From positions 1 to 64,000 of the forward strand of contig CAMDMA010000008.1 in the NCBI GenBank assembly GCA_945902075.1: a stretch of 64,000 bases of DNA, given 5' to 3'. The position numbers and the translations under genes were made by a program. This DNA comes from Candidatus Kuenenia stuttgartensis. Its GTDB lineage: Bacteria > Planctomycetota > Phycisphaerae > Phycisphaerales > SM1A02. The notes beneath the pieces are model-generated. The model searched no databases. It was not told the origin of the DNA and saw only the letters and a list, made by a program, of their open reading frames with translations. This document shows positions 46,593-57,642 of this stretch, piece by piece. Positions within the stretch are counted from its first letter, which is position 1. Each line of letters opens with the position of its first letter.

Positions 46593-47282
46593 ATGCAGCG
46601 ATCCAGCGCCTCACGGCCAAGCCTAAACCTTTACTCGCGTTCGATCCTCACCCTCGCGGCCATGCTGGCAACGGCGCACGCGCATGCGGACGCGTTTCGG
46701 ATTGAACCGGCGGCGGGCGATCCCGCAGTGCTCGGCTCACTCGTGCCGCAATCTGCGCATGAGGCGCAACCCGAGTCGGCCGCTCCGGCTCCAACAGAAA
46801 ATGACGCCGTCTGGAGTTTCGGCGAAGCCAATACATCAGCCTTCGAGGTATCGATCGCTGCGGCCTCTGACTTCAACGATGTGACGCTTGGAATTCTTGA
46901 TGCGGGCGTACAGTGGTTCGTCGCGGATGAAATCAGTGTTGGTCTCTTCGCTGAAGCGATCTACGCATCGCAGAACCCTGAGAACGCGCTGGGCGGCGGG
47001 GGCGGTGTGCTGCTGCGTTGGCACTTTGTTCGCGAAGAGCGCTTCACACTTTTTGTTGATCTCGGATGCGGCCTACTCGCGACCGACAACGAACTTCCGA
47101 GTGGAGGGACAGAATTGAACTTCACGCCGCGCGCGGATTTCGGTGCCACATTTGCCCTCGACGCACGCACGCATTTGATTGCCCGCCTCGGTTGGTTCCA
47201 TGTGTCGAACGCACAGACGGGCGAAGGCAATCCGGGCATCGACGCTGCGTCGGTGGGGCTTGGGATCTCGTTCGGCTTCTGA
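46593..47282 (+). CDS. Acyloxyacyl hydrolase / PagL-like outer-membrane protein
   Basis: Signal peptide, amphipathic strands, WFHVSNAQTGEGNPGIDAASVGLGISFGF. Confidence 0.7.
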   Translation: MQRSSASRPSLNLYSRSILTLAAMLATAHAHADAFRIEPAAGDPAVLGSLVPQSAHEAQPESAAPAPTENDAVWSFGEANTSAFEVSIAAASDFNDVTLGILDAGVQWFVADEISVGLFAEAIYASQNPENALGGGGGVLLRWHFVREERFTLFVDLGCGLLATDNELPSGGTELNFTPRADFGATFALDARTHLIARLGWFHVSNAQTGEGNPGIDAASVGLGISFGF

Positions 47283-47286
47283 CTTT

Positions 47287-48309
47287 TTAGCCGTAGCCGC
47301 GCGGATTCGCTTGCATCCAACGCCAGGCTGTTGCGACGATCGCATCAAGATCGGTCCAATTCGCGCTCCACCCGAGGTCGCGCGCGATCGCGGATGGATC
47401 GGCATAGAGGCGTGGTGGGTCGCCGGGACGCCGCATTCCACGCACCGCGGGGATTGCGTGCCCGGTGACGCGGCGGCAACTCTCAAGTACCTCGCGAACG
47501 GAGTACCCGCGACCGATGCCGACATTCCAGCGCTTGAAGCGACCGGGCTCCAACGCGTCGACGGCCGCGAGATGTGCAGAAATGAGATCTTCAACATGGA
47601 CGTAGTCGCGGATGCAGGTTCCGTCGGCCGTCGGGTAGTCCTCGCCGAAGATCGTGAGGTGTTCGCGCTTTCCAAGCGCGACCTCAAGGCAGATCGGGAT
47701 CAGATGCGACTCTGGGCGGTGGTCCTCGCCGATGCGTCCACCCGCGTCGCACCCAGCCACGTTGAAGTAGCGAAGAGCGACGACCGCAAGCGGTGTCGGA
47801 TCTTTCGGATTCGCAACCTCGGCGCGGAGCACTTCCTCAAACTGCAACTTGGATCGCCCATACGGATTGATCGGGTTCTGCGGCGTTTCCTCGCCGATTG
47901 GAACAAACTCGGGTGAGGGTTCGCCGTAGGTCGCGCAAGTCGATGAGAAGATCAGACGGCGCACTCCGGCGCACTTCATCGCGGTGAGCAGCGAGATACC
48001 ACCAGCAGTGTTCGTGCGGAAGTAGTCGAGCGGTCGCTCGACGCTTTCGCCGACGTAGGTCAGCGCGGCGAAGTGCATCGCGAGGTCATGCTCGTTGCGT
48101 GTCAGTAGGTCGGTGAGCGCGTCAGTATCGGCGAGATCCGCTCTGAGAAACTCGAGACGATCGCCAGCCACGTCCTTGAGGATCTCGATGGTGCGTGCGT
48201 GTCCTCTCTCGAGCGAATCGACCACACTGACGGAGTGGCCATCCTCAAGCAGTCGTAGGGCTGCGTGGGAGCCGATATAGCCGGCGCCGCCGGTGACAAG
48301 AACGCGCAT
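47287..48309 (-). CDS. galE: UDP-glucose 4-epimerase
   Basis: VTGGAGYIGSHAALRLLEDGHSVSVVDSL, FSSTCATYGEP, PINPYGRSKLQFEE. Confidence 0.95.
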   Translation of the reverse strand: MRVLVTGGAGYIGSHAALRLLEDGHSVSVVDSLERGHARTIEILKDVAGDRLEFLRADLADTDALTDLLTRNEHDLAMHFAALTYVGESVERPLDYFRTNTAGGISLLTAMKCAGVRRLIFSSTCATYGEPSPEFVPIGEETPQNPINPYGRSKLQFEEVLRAEVANPKDPTPLAVVALRYFNVAGCDAGGRIGEDHRPESHLIPICLEVALGKREHLTIFGEDYPTADGTCIRDYVHVEDLISAHLAAVDALEPGRFKRWNVGIGRGYSVREVLESCRRVTGHAIPAVRGMRRPGDPPRLYADPSAIARDLGWSANWTDLDAIVATAWRWMQANPRGYG

Positions 48310-48533
48310 GAGACCTCCGGAACGGCGCCCGTGGCCGTGTGTGGCAATATCGGTGAATCAATCGTCGTCCCGTGGGGATTTCTAGAGGGCTTATGGTGAT
48401 TGCCCGGTGATTGCAGGTGGCTCGCGCGAAACCGTGGAAATCGCCAAAGCCCCCCCCTTGATCGGCCGATAGCGATTACAGGCCCTGCCCGTGCAGATGC
48501 CACAGGCCGAACAACCAGACTTCCGGACCTCAC

Positions 48534-49994
48534 ATGTCGAGCACCGCCATCATCATCGGAACTGCCGTCGCCTGCGACCTTCTCGAAGGCCAGCTTGGCT
48601 TCGCGGCATCCGCCCCGGTCGTCCTAGGTCGGGTTCATGTCGGCGGGGGGCTTTCCGCCACGTCGACTCCGATACTCGGCGCGCTTGAGCAACTTGAATC
48701 GATCGTTGCGACCCGGCGGCCCGCGATCGCGCTGATCACGCTGCCGTCGCAGATGTCGGAACTCCTTCTTTCCATTCGAACTCGGCTTCGGCGCATGGGC
48801 ATCGCCGACCGCTTCGTTCCGCCGATTGATGATCTCGTCGCTGGCATCGGTCCGCGGACGGAGATTGACATCGACCTCCAGCGCCTGATTGGTCGTCCGA
48901 GTCGCATGCTCGACGAGGCAGCAATCCGCGCGGTCGTCGGAGGGCGCACCGTGCTTGTCACCGGTGCTGGCGGTTCGATTGGAAGCGAACTCTGTCGCAT
49001 CATCGCCCGCTACGGGCCGGGAAAAATCGTGTTCGTCGAGCGCAGCGAGAATGCTCTCTTCGAGATTGACCGTCAAATCGCCCGACGCCATCCCGGCCTT
49101 GCGCGTCGCGCTGCGCTGCACGATGTTGTCGACGCGGAATCCACGCTCGAACTCTTCCGTGAGGAGGAGCCTGACATCGTCTTTCACGCCGCGGCGCACA
49201 AGCATGTGCCGATGATGGAAGACCATCCTGGCCTTGCGGTGGACAACAATCTCTTTGGTACGAAAAGTGCGGTGGACGCTGCGATTGCGGTCGGCGCCGA
49301 GCGATTCGTCATGGTTTCCACCGATAAGGCTGTTCACCCCACCTCCATCATGGGTTCGACCAAGCGCCTCGCCGAGCTTTATGTGCAGCATGTCAATCGC
49401 ACGAGCGGAACAGCGTGCTCGCTCGTTCGTTTTGGCAATGTGCTTGGGAGCAGCGGATCGGTGCTCGAAACGTGGAAGCGCCAAATCGCCGACGGTGGCC
49501 CGGTCACTGTGACCGATCCGCGCATGACGCGCTACTTCATGTCGATCCCCGAGGCGGCAAGCCTGGTCATTCAGGCGGCAGCGCTCACCGATCGTTCCGC
49601 GACGAGCGGTGAAGTCTTCGTACTCGACATGGGCGAACCATTCCGCATCGTTGATCTCGCGCAGCGCTTCATCGAAATGCATGGACTCGCGCCCGTGTTT
49701 CCGGGGTCCGCAGATGCCGGAACAAGGCTTGGGGAGATTGCTGTCGCGTTCACGGGTATTCGCCCGGGCGAAAAGCTCTACGAAGAGCTCGCACTCGATG
49801 CGGAAACCATCCGCGAATCACGTCACCCGGACATCCGTATCTGGGGCCTGCCTTCGCCAGATCCACAATGGGTCAAATCAATGGTGGAGACGCTTGCCCC
49901 AAGCCGCCGGAGCCGCGATGCGGCGAAGGTCGCGGGAATCGTGCGCGATCTCGTGCCAGAGCGACCCACGGTTGGTGCGGTGCACGCGGCGTGA
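48534..49994 (+). CDS. CapD/FlaA1-type nucleotide-sugar 4,6-dehydratase, soluble
   Basis: VLVTGAGGSIGSELCR, STDKAVHPTSIMGSTKRLAE (MxxxK); no N-terminal TM helices. Confidence 0.9.
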   Translation: MSSTAIIIGTAVACDLLEGQLGFAASAPVVLGRVHVGGGLSATSTPILGALEQLESIVATRRPAIALITLPSQMSELLLSIRTRLRRMGIADRFVPPIDDLVAGIGPRTEIDIDLQRLIGRPSRMLDEAAIRAVVGGRTVLVTGAGGSIGSELCRIIARYGPGKIVFVERSENALFEIDRQIARRHPGLARRAALHDVVDAESTLELFREEEPDIVFHAAAHKHVPMMEDHPGLAVDNNLFGTKSAVDAAIAVGAERFVMVSTDKAVHPTSIMGSTKRLAELYVQHVNRTSGTACSLVRFGNVLGSSGSVLETWKRQIADGGPVTVTDPRMTRYFMSIPEAASLVIQAAALTDRSATSGEVFVLDMGEPFRIVDLAQRFIEMHGLAPVFPGSADAGTRLGEIAVAFTGIRPGEKLYEELALDAETIRESRHPDIRIWGLPSPDPQWVKSMVETLAPSRRSRDAAKVAGIVRDLVPERPTVGAVHAA

Positions 49995-50063
49995 GGCACG
50001 CTGAGGCGGCGCGACAAGCCAGAGAAGCCGGCTGAACCCCGGCGAAACACAACAAACGACGAA

Positions 50064-50400
50064 TCAGACGCGCTCTGCTTCCGCGGCGAGTGCGGCGGAC
50101 TGCTCCAACATCCGGATAAGTTCCCTTGTTGCCACGATCGCGGCATCAAGGCTGCTCGCCCCGGTTACCTGTCGAATCGGATCTCGCCTTCGATCCTCAG
50201 CGAGTTTCCCCTCAACGATCGCGAGGTTCGCCTCGAGTTCAACGAGGGTTGCCTTCGCCTCGACGAGGACCGCAGCCACGGATGAAGCCGACAGCCTCTC
50301 GAGAGTAACGACGGCATCCTCGCGCGCGGAAGTCCGGAGCTCGGGTCGACTGGGCTCAGTCGGAAGGGTGGTGTCGGCGGAACGGACTCTGCGGTCCATA
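50064..50400 (-). CDS. Hypothetical small coiled-coil protein
   Basis: Open frame, helical composition; start uncertain. Confidence 0.4.
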
Positions 50401-50525
50401 GTGGGCCAATGATGGCAGGCTTCTGACCGCACGGCAAGTCGAATTGCCGTGCCGGATTGCCACGATCCTCCGACCGAGAACCCGATTGCCCTCCACAGAC
50501 TCCTCGCGAGCATCGATACGGGACT

Positions 50526-50918
50526 TTACGGCGTGGCTGCCGAGATTTCGTCGGTCTCCGACTCAATCGACGCGGCCTCGCCTGCTAATTTTTTGGCCGC
50601 ATAACGTCGTACCCAGTTGTCCCAAGTCTTGCCGCTCGCAGCATCCTTGCCCGTGAAGGCGAGGGTTCGGATGTCCCGAAGGGCCACACGACATCGGTCG
50701 TTGGAGTCGGCAGGAAGCACACGGATCTCGTCGCCCGGGTTGAGGCCGCTTGCGGCATTCGCGCTGTTGGCGAGCGCCGCATCAAAGGCATATCCGGACA
50801 CCGTTCCGCCCGAGCGAAGTTCTATCGTTACATCGCCGCGAAAATCGACGGCGCGCCGCACCGCTTCGCGAAGCAGCGCTGGGTCATCGCCATGAATTGA
50901 GAGTGGTTCGTTTGACAT
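50526..50918 (-). CDS. Hypothetical protein
   Basis: Open frame MSNEPLSIHGDDPALLREAV... Confidence 0.55.
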   Translation of the reverse strand: MSNEPLSIHGDDPALLREAVRRAVDFRGDVTIELRSGGTVSGYAFDAALANSANAASGLNPGDEIRVLPADSNDRCRVALRDIRTLAFTGKDAASGKTWDNWVRRYAAKKLAGEAASIESETDEISAATP

Positions 50919-50970
50919 GTTGTTTCGCGCGCAGAGTACGAGGTTGGAATGCTGCGATTGGAGTGGAGCA

Positions 50971-51336
50971 CTAGAGCGCGGAGTCGACGGGCTCATCGTC
51001 ATCTTCATCACGCGGTTGAGGAAAGGCCCATCCCGTTTCAGGGTCGATGAGTGCCCAGCCTTCCCGTCGAAGAAACTTCAAGAAACGCCCTAGTTTCAGG
51101 GTGTCAAAGAGCTCAGGCTCATGCACCCAAACGTCGATCCACTGCACGAAACCATCCTCGTCACTTGGGATGAGTTCAATGCCTGGGCCATAGAGAACCT
51201 TGCCACCGGGAGTATCGGGGCCGATATTGAATTGAGCCAGCTGCTTGAGCACTTCGACCGGAGTACCAAGTTTACGGTACCCACCGCCCTGCTTTTTGGG
51301 CAGCGGACTCCGGATGATGTAGTCGGGATCAGACAT
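50971..51336 (-). CDS. Conserved hypothetical protein
   Basis: Open frame MSDPDYIIRSPLPKKQGGGYRKLGTPVEVLKQLAQFNI... Confidence 0.65.
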   Translation of the reverse strand: MSDPDYIIRSPLPKKQGGGYRKLGTPVEVLKQLAQFNIGPDTPGGKVLYGPGIELIPSDEDGFVQWIDVWVHEPELFDTLKLGRFLKFLRREGWALIDPETGWAFPQPRDEDDDEPVDSAL

Positions 51337-51392
51337 GGTGAAGTTTCGCGCGGAGACAGGATAGCGCAGATGTCATCGCCGTTCGTTCGCAC

Positions 51393-51779
51393 CTATTCGC
51401 TGCGCTGCATGAGAAGTTCCGCGGCGGTATCCAACAGTCGCACAAGCGAGATCGGCTTGAGGAGATACGCTCGCGCGCCCACACCAAGGGCGAACTCGCG
51501 GTGCCGCTTGCCTTGGTTTGCCGTGACCATGATGATCGGCAGCACGATCGACTCTTCCTGGAGTTTCTCAAGCACCAAGAGCCCCGAACTCCGCGGCAGC
51601 ATCATGTCGAGGATGAGGAGGTCAGGCTTCGATTCACGCACAAGGTGCAGTCCACTGAGGCCGTCGGTGGCCGTGTAGGTTTGCGCACCTTCATGGCGAA
51701 AGGACATCTCAATCGACTGGAGAATGTCGGGGTCGTCGTCGACGATCGCGATCGTGCAGTTGGCAAATCGGTTGGGCAT
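51393..51779 (-). CDS. Single-domain response regulator (CheY-like)
   Basis: IAIVDDDPDIL, LLILDMMLP, MVTAN, LLKPI. Confidence 0.92.
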   Translation of the reverse strand: MPNRFANCTIAIVDDDPDILQSIEMSFRHEGAQTYTATDGLSGLHLVRESKPDLLILDMMLPRSSGLLVLEKLQEESIVLPIIMVTANQGKRHREFALGVGARAYLLKPISLVRLLDTAAELLMQRSE

Positions 51780-51807
51780 CGGTGTTGGCCCGGACCACGA
51801 GTCGGGG

Positions 51808-52878
51808 CTATTCGAAACGGTACTGCGGATCGATCGCTCGTGGGGCGCCGCGGACGTTCATTGCCGCGGGATCGACGGGCGCATCGATTGGCTTGGCAAG
51901 TTCTGCGAGGAGGTTTGGAGTCATCCAAGGAAGGGCCGCGAGTTTGCGCGACAGTCGCTCCGGCATGGGGTCGCCCGCGCGTTCGTGCTTTGGTCGTGAG
52001 TTCCAGCGCCGATGGACCCAGAGGTACTGCTCCGGGCTCTCACGAATCATCCACTCCAGAGCTCGGTTGAAGCGCGCGCCGATGTAGAGAATGGGGTCGT
52101 CTGCGTCGCGCCAGTCGGAAGGCTCGATCACATCGGTGACCCGGAGCTCGTATCGAAACGCACCGTCGACGCGGCGCGCATATCCGCAGACGACCGGAAG
52201 TTCGTAGCGAAGCGCGAGCAGGGGAATCGACTTGTACGTCGAAGCAAGCCGCGAAAAGAAGGGGACGAATAGCCCGTCCGGTCCAGCATTTTGATCGGCG
52301 ATGAACCCAACTTTTCCGCCGGCCTCAATCACTTTCTGAACCTCGTCCGTCGCGCCCCACTTGGTGATGACCTTAAGGCCAGTCTTCTGCCGAACCCCGA
52401 GCAGCCAATCGTTGAGAAAACGATTGTCGAGCGGTCGAGCAAGCGCAGTCATCTCAAATCCGACAAGCGCAAGGACGTAGCCGAGGATCTCCCAGTTTCC
52501 GACGTGCCCTGTGACAAAGATGCACGGCTTCGGTGATGTCAGGTGCTCCATCGCGCGACCAACATTGCCAAGCTGCACCCGCTCATGCCAATTCTCATGG
52601 CCAATGACGCGGGGCATCGCAAACGCGTCGACCATGAAAATGCCAAACATGTGACCAATCGAAGTTTCGACGATGCGCCGCTGGAGTTCAGCTGGCATCG
52701 AGGGAAATGCGCGTTGCACACCCAGGCATGCACGCTCTCGTCGTCGCGCTCCAAACCGCGCGTAGATGCGAGCAACCATCCGCGCAGTCTCGAGGTTTTG
52801 CTCAGGATCGAAGGGAGAAAACAACGCGGCGACCGTTCGGGCCGCCGCGTATTGAGAAAGTTCGGTTGCGATACCCAC
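51808..52878 (-). CDS. LpxL/HtrB-type lysophospholipid acyltransferase
   Basis: TGHVGNWE (HX4E-type) and YLWVHRRWNSRP motifs. Confidence 0.9.
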   Translation of the reverse strand: MGIATELSQYAAARTVAALFSPFDPEQNLETARMVARIYARFGARRRERACLGVQRAFPSMPAELQRRIVETSIGHMFGIFMVDAFAMPRVIGHENWHERVQLGNVGRAMEHLTSPKPCIFVTGHVGNWEILGYVLALVGFEMTALARPLDNRFLNDWLLGVRQKTGLKVITKWGATDEVQKVIEAGGKVGFIADQNAGPDGLFVPFFSRLASTYKSIPLLALRYELPVVCGYARRVDGAFRYELRVTDVIEPSDWRDADDPILYIGARFNRALEWMIRESPEQYLWVHRRWNSRPKHERAGDPMPERLSRKLAALPWMTPNLLAELAKPIDAPVDPAAMNVRGAPRAIDPQYRFE

Positions 52879-52884
52879 CGCTAC

Positions 52885-54240
52885 TCAGCGGTTCACGGTG
52901 CCGGTAAGAGCCTCAAAGCGCGCCCAGTTCAGCACAGGGATCTGCGCATCTGCGGCGGTTTGGAAGAGGCTGTCGTAGAGCTCACGCGCCGCGCGTTGCT
53001 CGGTGTAGCTGAGCGTCTGCGCTTCAGTGGCATCCGAGGGAAGCGGGGCAGGGAAGGGTGGCTGTACACCGAGGACGAGGAAGTCGAGGTCGCCGGTGAG
53101 AGTTTCGCCCCCCACAAGGGTTCCGCCCCACTCGGTGATGCGGCTCTTGATGTAGTCGGCCTCGCCCGTAGTCGACTTGCCGTCGGTGTTGGCGTCAAAC
53201 TTCCCGTGCACGAGGAACTTGAACTTGTATTCGGGATTGAACACCGCATTCGCAAGGACATCGTCCTTCACGATTGGGCGGCTCCCCGTTCCGCGAATGA
53301 CGCGGCAGGTCGAGGTGGTGTCACCGACCTTGACAACTTGGACGCTCGCCTTGCCGCGCGCGCCGCTCTGAGCAGACGCCACGATTCCGGCAGCATCATC
53401 AAAGACTTCGAAGGTCATGCCCGGAACAACGCGCTTGTTCGATCCGATGTCGATGAAGATCGTGCCGGTCTTTGGGTCGAAGTCGACGACGCGAGCATCG
53501 ACCAACGCAGCCGGGTTGGTTGCTTTGGTTGAGGTCGCCTCGACCTTCTTCTGCAACGCATCGATACGACCGTCGAGGACGGTGCGCTCGTTGCGGAGCG
53601 AGTCGATCTCAGATTGCAGCGCATCGGCCTCGCCGCTGAAACGGGCTTCCATGTCGGTGCGCGACTGGTCAAGTGCCGCCTTCGCGGAGTCAAACTCTCC
53701 GCGGTAGCCATCGGCCGCTTGCTGGTAGGACGCGATTGAGGCGGTGATCGTGGCGATTCCTTCCTCGCGGGCCTTCTCAGAGGCAGCGAGGCGATCCTTC
53801 AGCGCGTCGAGTTCCTTGGTCAGTTCGGCCGACTTGGCCTTGAGGCTCTCCGCCTCCTGCTTGCGTGAATCGCGGTCCTGCGCGAGCTTGCGCATCGCGT
53901 CCTTGACCGTGCTCTTCGAGTCGATGGCGAGCGCGTCGCGCATCGAGCTCAGGTCAGCGGTGCGATTCCCCGCAACAAACTCGCTGACATCCTGGCCTTG
54001 GGTCGTCAGGTAGGCGAAGAGGCTGGAATCGCTCGTCTTGCCGAGCATATCTTGGGTTTCAGTCCGCCCGCGCTCCTCAGCGCTGATGAACTTGTTGAGT
54101 TCGGCTTGCGCCTCACTCGCCTTCTGTTCAGCAGACGACTTGTCCGCGTAAAGGATGATAGAAACCGCGAGAAGCGCGACGCTGAGCACGACAAAGACCA
54201 CCAGAGCAACGATCACACCGGTGGAAGAACGGGACGCCAT
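52885..54240 (-). CDS. Membrane-anchored coiled-coil protein
   Basis: N-terminal TM, long heptad region, globular C-terminus. Confidence 0.7.
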   Translation of the reverse strand: MASRSSTGVIVALVVFVVLSVALLAVSIILYADKSSAEQKASEAQAELNKFISAEERGRTETQDMLGKTSDSSLFAYLTTQGQDVSEFVAGNRTADLSSMRDALAIDSKSTVKDAMRKLAQDRDSRKQEAESLKAKSAELTKELDALKDRLAASEKAREEGIATITASIASYQQAADGYRGEFDSAKAALDQSRTDMEARFSGEADALQSEIDSLRNERTVLDGRIDALQKKVEATSTKATNPAALVDARVVDFDPKTGTIFIDIGSNKRVVPGMTFEVFDDAAGIVASAQSGARGKASVQVVKVGDTTSTCRVIRGTGSRPIVKDDVLANAVFNPEYKFKFLVHGKFDANTDGKSTTGEADYIKSRITEWGGTLVGGETLTGDLDFLVLGVQPPFPAPLPSDATEAQTLSYTEQRAARELYDSLFQTAADAQIPVLNWARFEALTGTVNR

Positions 54241-54341
54241 CTGCAGATCTCCATGAGCCCAAGGCTCGAGGCGCGGAGTATCGGATCTTTCCCCTGCCGC
54301 GTCAATCGGTTGGGAGGGGCAGGAAGATCAGATGGCCGAAT

Positions 54342-56003
54342 TCAGATGGTCTTGACCGCGGCGAGTGCCTCGCCGGGCGTGGTCACGCGCGCGGCAACCA
54401 ATTCGGCGGCCGACTCTCGGAGGCTTGTCAGTCGATCATTGAGCCGCGCAGCAGCCGTGATCGAGGCGGAACTTGAGCGGCGCATGATTTCAGCGCGCAC
54501 TGGTTCGTCGATCTCAAGCAGCTCGTAGCACCCAATTCGGCCGCGATACCCGGAGCCCCGGCACTCTCGGCAACCGATCGCTTCGGCCACAAGTCCATCA
54601 GCGGGCAGCGTGAAATCGGGAGGGAGTTCGCCAGCATGTGGTGCGCGCGCGATCACGCACAACCGACAGACGCGTCGGAGGAGCCGCTGAGCGAGTACAC
54701 CTTCGACGGTGCTTGCCACGAGAAACGGCTCAACACCCATATCAAGGAGGCGGGTGGCAGCGCCCGCAGCATCATTTGTGTGGAGCGTCGAGAGGACAAG
54801 GTGGCCGGTGAGGGAGGCTTGAACCGCGGCGTTGGCAGTCTCCGCGTCACGAATTTCACCGATCATGATGATGTCAGGATCGTGGCGGAGGATCGCGCGG
54901 AGCCCGCTTGCGAAGTCGAGCCCGACTTGGTGATTGACTTGGATTTGGTTCACACCCGGCACGTGGTACTCGACCGGGTCCTCGACGGTGATTGCCTTGA
55001 CCTCTCCAGAAACGATGCGCGTGAGCGATGCGTAGAGCGTGGTGGACTTACCGCTTCCTGTCGGACCGGTCACCAGCACGATGCCGTGCGGACGCGCAAC
55101 GAGCGCACTCCAGGGAACGAGCACACTCGGTGGCATACCGAGCTCGTCAAGGCCGGCAAGCACCGCACTCTTCGAGAGAATGCGCAGCACAACGCCCTCG
55201 CCATGAAGCATGGGGATCACAGACAAACGAAGGTCGTACTCTTGCCCCTTCTGTCGCACGGTGATGCGGCCGTCCTGTGGTCGACGCTTCTCAGCGATAT
55301 TGAGGTTCGCCATGATCTTGAGGCGACTCGTGATTGCGTGTCTGAAACGGTTGATGGTGGCGGGAACGCCGGCGTCCGACATCACACCGTCGATGCGATA
55401 GCGCACGTGGAGTTCGTGTTCATAGGGCTCGATGTGAATGTCGGTCGCGCGTTCGCGGATTGCCTCGAAGAGCAGATCATTCACGAGCCGCACAACGCTT
55501 GCCTCGCTCGCGTCATCGCTGTCTGCGCTTTCGACGCGTGATTCCGGCGCGGGCGCGTTTCCAGCACCGAGTGCCTCGAGCACATCTCCAGCGACACCAA
55601 AGCGCGTGCGGATCTGCACACCGAGGTCCGCATCATCGGCGACGACGATCGAGATCGGCATGCCACTTGCGACACGGATTTGTTCGAAGCCATCGAGGCG
55701 AAGCGGATCGCTTGTTGCCACGAGAAGTCGGCCATTTTCGCGGCGAAATGGCATCGCGCGCAGTCGGAAGACGAGCCGAGGCGGAACAAGTTGAACGGCG
55801 TCGTCGTCGATTTCTGTCTCGTCGAGCCGGACAAACGGCAGCGCCAATTCATCCGCGAGCGCTCGCATGGCCTGTTCTGTCGACGCGATGCCGAGGCGCG
55901 CGAGTGTCTGCTCAAGCCGCTCTCCTGAGCGTTGCTGCTCTCGGGTGGCCTGCGCGAGTTGCTCGTCGCTGACGAGTCCCTGCGAAACGAGGATTGCGCC
56001 CAT
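54342..56003 (-). CDS. GspE/PilB-family type II secretion/type IV pilus ATPase
   Basis: GPTGSGKSTTLYASL, ITVEDPVEYHVPGVNQIQVN, GEIRDAETANAAVQASLTGHLVLSTLHTNDA, zinc CxxC pair. Confidence 0.94.
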   Translation of the reverse strand: MGAILVSQGLVSDEQLAQATREQQRSGERLEQTLARLGIASTEQAMRALADELALPFVRLDETEIDDDAVQLVPPRLVFRLRAMPFRRENGRLLVATSDPLRLDGFEQIRVASGMPISIVVADDADLGVQIRTRFGVAGDVLEALGAGNAPAPESRVESADSDDASEASVVRLVNDLLFEAIRERATDIHIEPYEHELHVRYRIDGVMSDAGVPATINRFRHAITSRLKIMANLNIAEKRRPQDGRITVRQKGQEYDLRLSVIPMLHGEGVVLRILSKSAVLAGLDELGMPPSVLVPWSALVARPHGIVLVTGPTGSGKSTTLYASLTRIVSGEVKAITVEDPVEYHVPGVNQIQVNHQVGLDFASGLRAILRHDPDIIMIGEIRDAETANAAVQASLTGHLVLSTLHTNDAAGAATRLLDMGVEPFLVASTVEGVLAQRLLRRVCRLCVIARAPHAGELPPDFTLPADGLVAEAIGCRECRGSGYRGRIGCYELLEIDEPVRAEIMRRSSSASITAAARLNDRLTSLRESAAELVAARVTTPGEALAAVKTI

Positions 56004-56085
56004 GGCCATCGGTGCAGGGTAGCGCGGTCCGATGTGCAGACCAAGCGCGTTCTGACAAGGCCAAACAATTGCAGCGCACGCTGCG

Positions 56086-57324
56086 CTAGGTTTCGCGGCG
56101 GTGCGGCTCGCGGAAAATGACCAGCGACGCGGATTGCGTGTGGACGAAGGAGCACTGGCCGATCATTCCAATTTCGCCTGCACACTGGAAACCAGCGAGC
56201 GGCGGATTCCCGAGCCGACGCGACACGTACTCCGCGTCATGGTTCGGCGCGTCAAAGAGCCTCGTGCCGCGACCATTGCAGGTAAAAAGTAGCGCCGCGG
56301 ACGCCGGGCTACGCAGTTGTTCCGCGTCGAGCACGAGTCCGAGGTCCTGGTGCGCTGACGCACCGTCGCGGAGTTTGAACTGCACGGTCATCCCTGGACG
56401 AACTTGGTCGCTCACAGAGACACTTCCTGAATCGCGGTCCACGGCGAGAACGGTTCGAACCAGGAAGTCGCCGTGGCCGAGCCTCGGTTTTGCGGCATCG
56501 GGAGCAATGCCAACGAGAAGACCTTGGCCGAGCGCGTCGCGCACCGCGATGGGCAGTTGCTCAACGATCTCTTGCACTGCCGCAACCGCGCTTTTTCCGC
56601 CAATTTCAATGATTTCATTGCCGCGTGCCTTCGTGATCACAAGCGGCGCGCCAAGCGGTTTACAGCCCTGACTGACGACACCGTCGATCTCAACGTCTCC
56701 GAAGATGGAGAGCCCAACCACACCGCTGTGAGACAGTCGGCGATCGGTCGCCAACACATGAAGCCCCGGGTGACTCGCGCCGCTTGCGACGCCGCCCATG
56801 ATGCGCGCACCCGTCGGTCCGGCGGCGGCATCGATTGCCGCACACGCCTGCCCAGGGTGAATCGAAAATGGGTCAGCGAGCATAATAATGGCGCGGTGGG
56901 GGAGAACGCCATGACCTGAGCCCTCATCGGGCGGCAGCGCGACGCGCTCACGAATCAGACCTTCCGACCAAACCGCGGGTGGTCCATCTTCAAGATCAAA
57001 CCAAAACGGCCTCGCCACCACGCCCGGGAGCGTGAGCGCAAGGACGCTCAGACCGGCGGTGCGCTCGATTTCCCGCGCATCGCGGACAACGGTCTCGACG
57101 GTGGTCGCAAGCAGGTGCTGCGGATGCAATGCCTCGCGCAGCGCATCGATGCCCTCGCGGAAGAGCGCCCGATGGTGAAAACTCCCAAACACGAAAAGGA
57201 TTTCGGGCCGAGCAACACGGCGCGATTGCAACTGCTCAACCACATCGCGCACCGCGGAACGGGTGTCAAGGTGCTCGGAGAGCGCCGATGCCGATTGAAT
57301 AGTGCGGGTGGATTTCACCAACAT
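56086..57324 (-). CDS. FIST-domain protein (FIST_N + FIST_C)
   Basis: MGGVASGASHPG, CNGRGTRLFDAPNHD, GFQCAGEIGMIG. Confidence 0.88.
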   Translation of the reverse strand: MLVKSTRTIQSASALSEHLDTRSAVRDVVEQLQSRRVARPEILFVFGSFHHRALFREGIDALREALHPQHLLATTVETVVRDAREIERTAGLSVLALTLPGVVARPFWFDLEDGPPAVWSEGLIRERVALPPDEGSGHGVLPHRAIIMLADPFSIHPGQACAAIDAAAGPTGARIMGGVASGASHPGLHVLATDRRLSHSGVVGLSIFGDVEIDGVVSQGCKPLGAPLVITKARGNEIIEIGGKSAVAAVQEIVEQLPIAVRDALGQGLLVGIAPDAAKPRLGHGDFLVRTVLAVDRDSGSVSVSDQVRPGMTVQFKLRDGASAHQDLGLVLDAEQLRSPASAALLFTCNGRGTRLFDAPNHDAEYVSRRLGNPPLAGFQCAGEIGMIGQCSFVHTQSASLVIFREPHRRET

Positions 57325-57642
57325 GAAGTATGGAGCAGAAGATGCAGGGGCGTACCCGCTTCTTTCCGTATCTTTCAAGTTTTTGAATGAATCTCCGCGG
57401 CTCATTTCGAACCCGGAGTCGGCGTGGCATGCCGGGACGATGCCCGCGCCAGGCTGCCATCAATTTCGTCCGAGAACCACAAAAACTTCTCGACGGCTTC
57501 GGCTGCTTCATGTTGAAAGACTTGGGTCCGGCGGAGTCTCGTGGCTCCCGATCAGGCACCGACTTGCATTTCCGCCCAAGTCTCGGCATCATTCCCAATT
57601 CCCCATTGGAATCAATTCCGAGTTCGACTCACTGGAACGACC

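Noticed and set aside
48310-48533. Divergent galE/CapD intergenic region screened for a riboswitch
   Set aside because: Only short direct repeats (ggtgattgc) seen; no recognisable aptamer.
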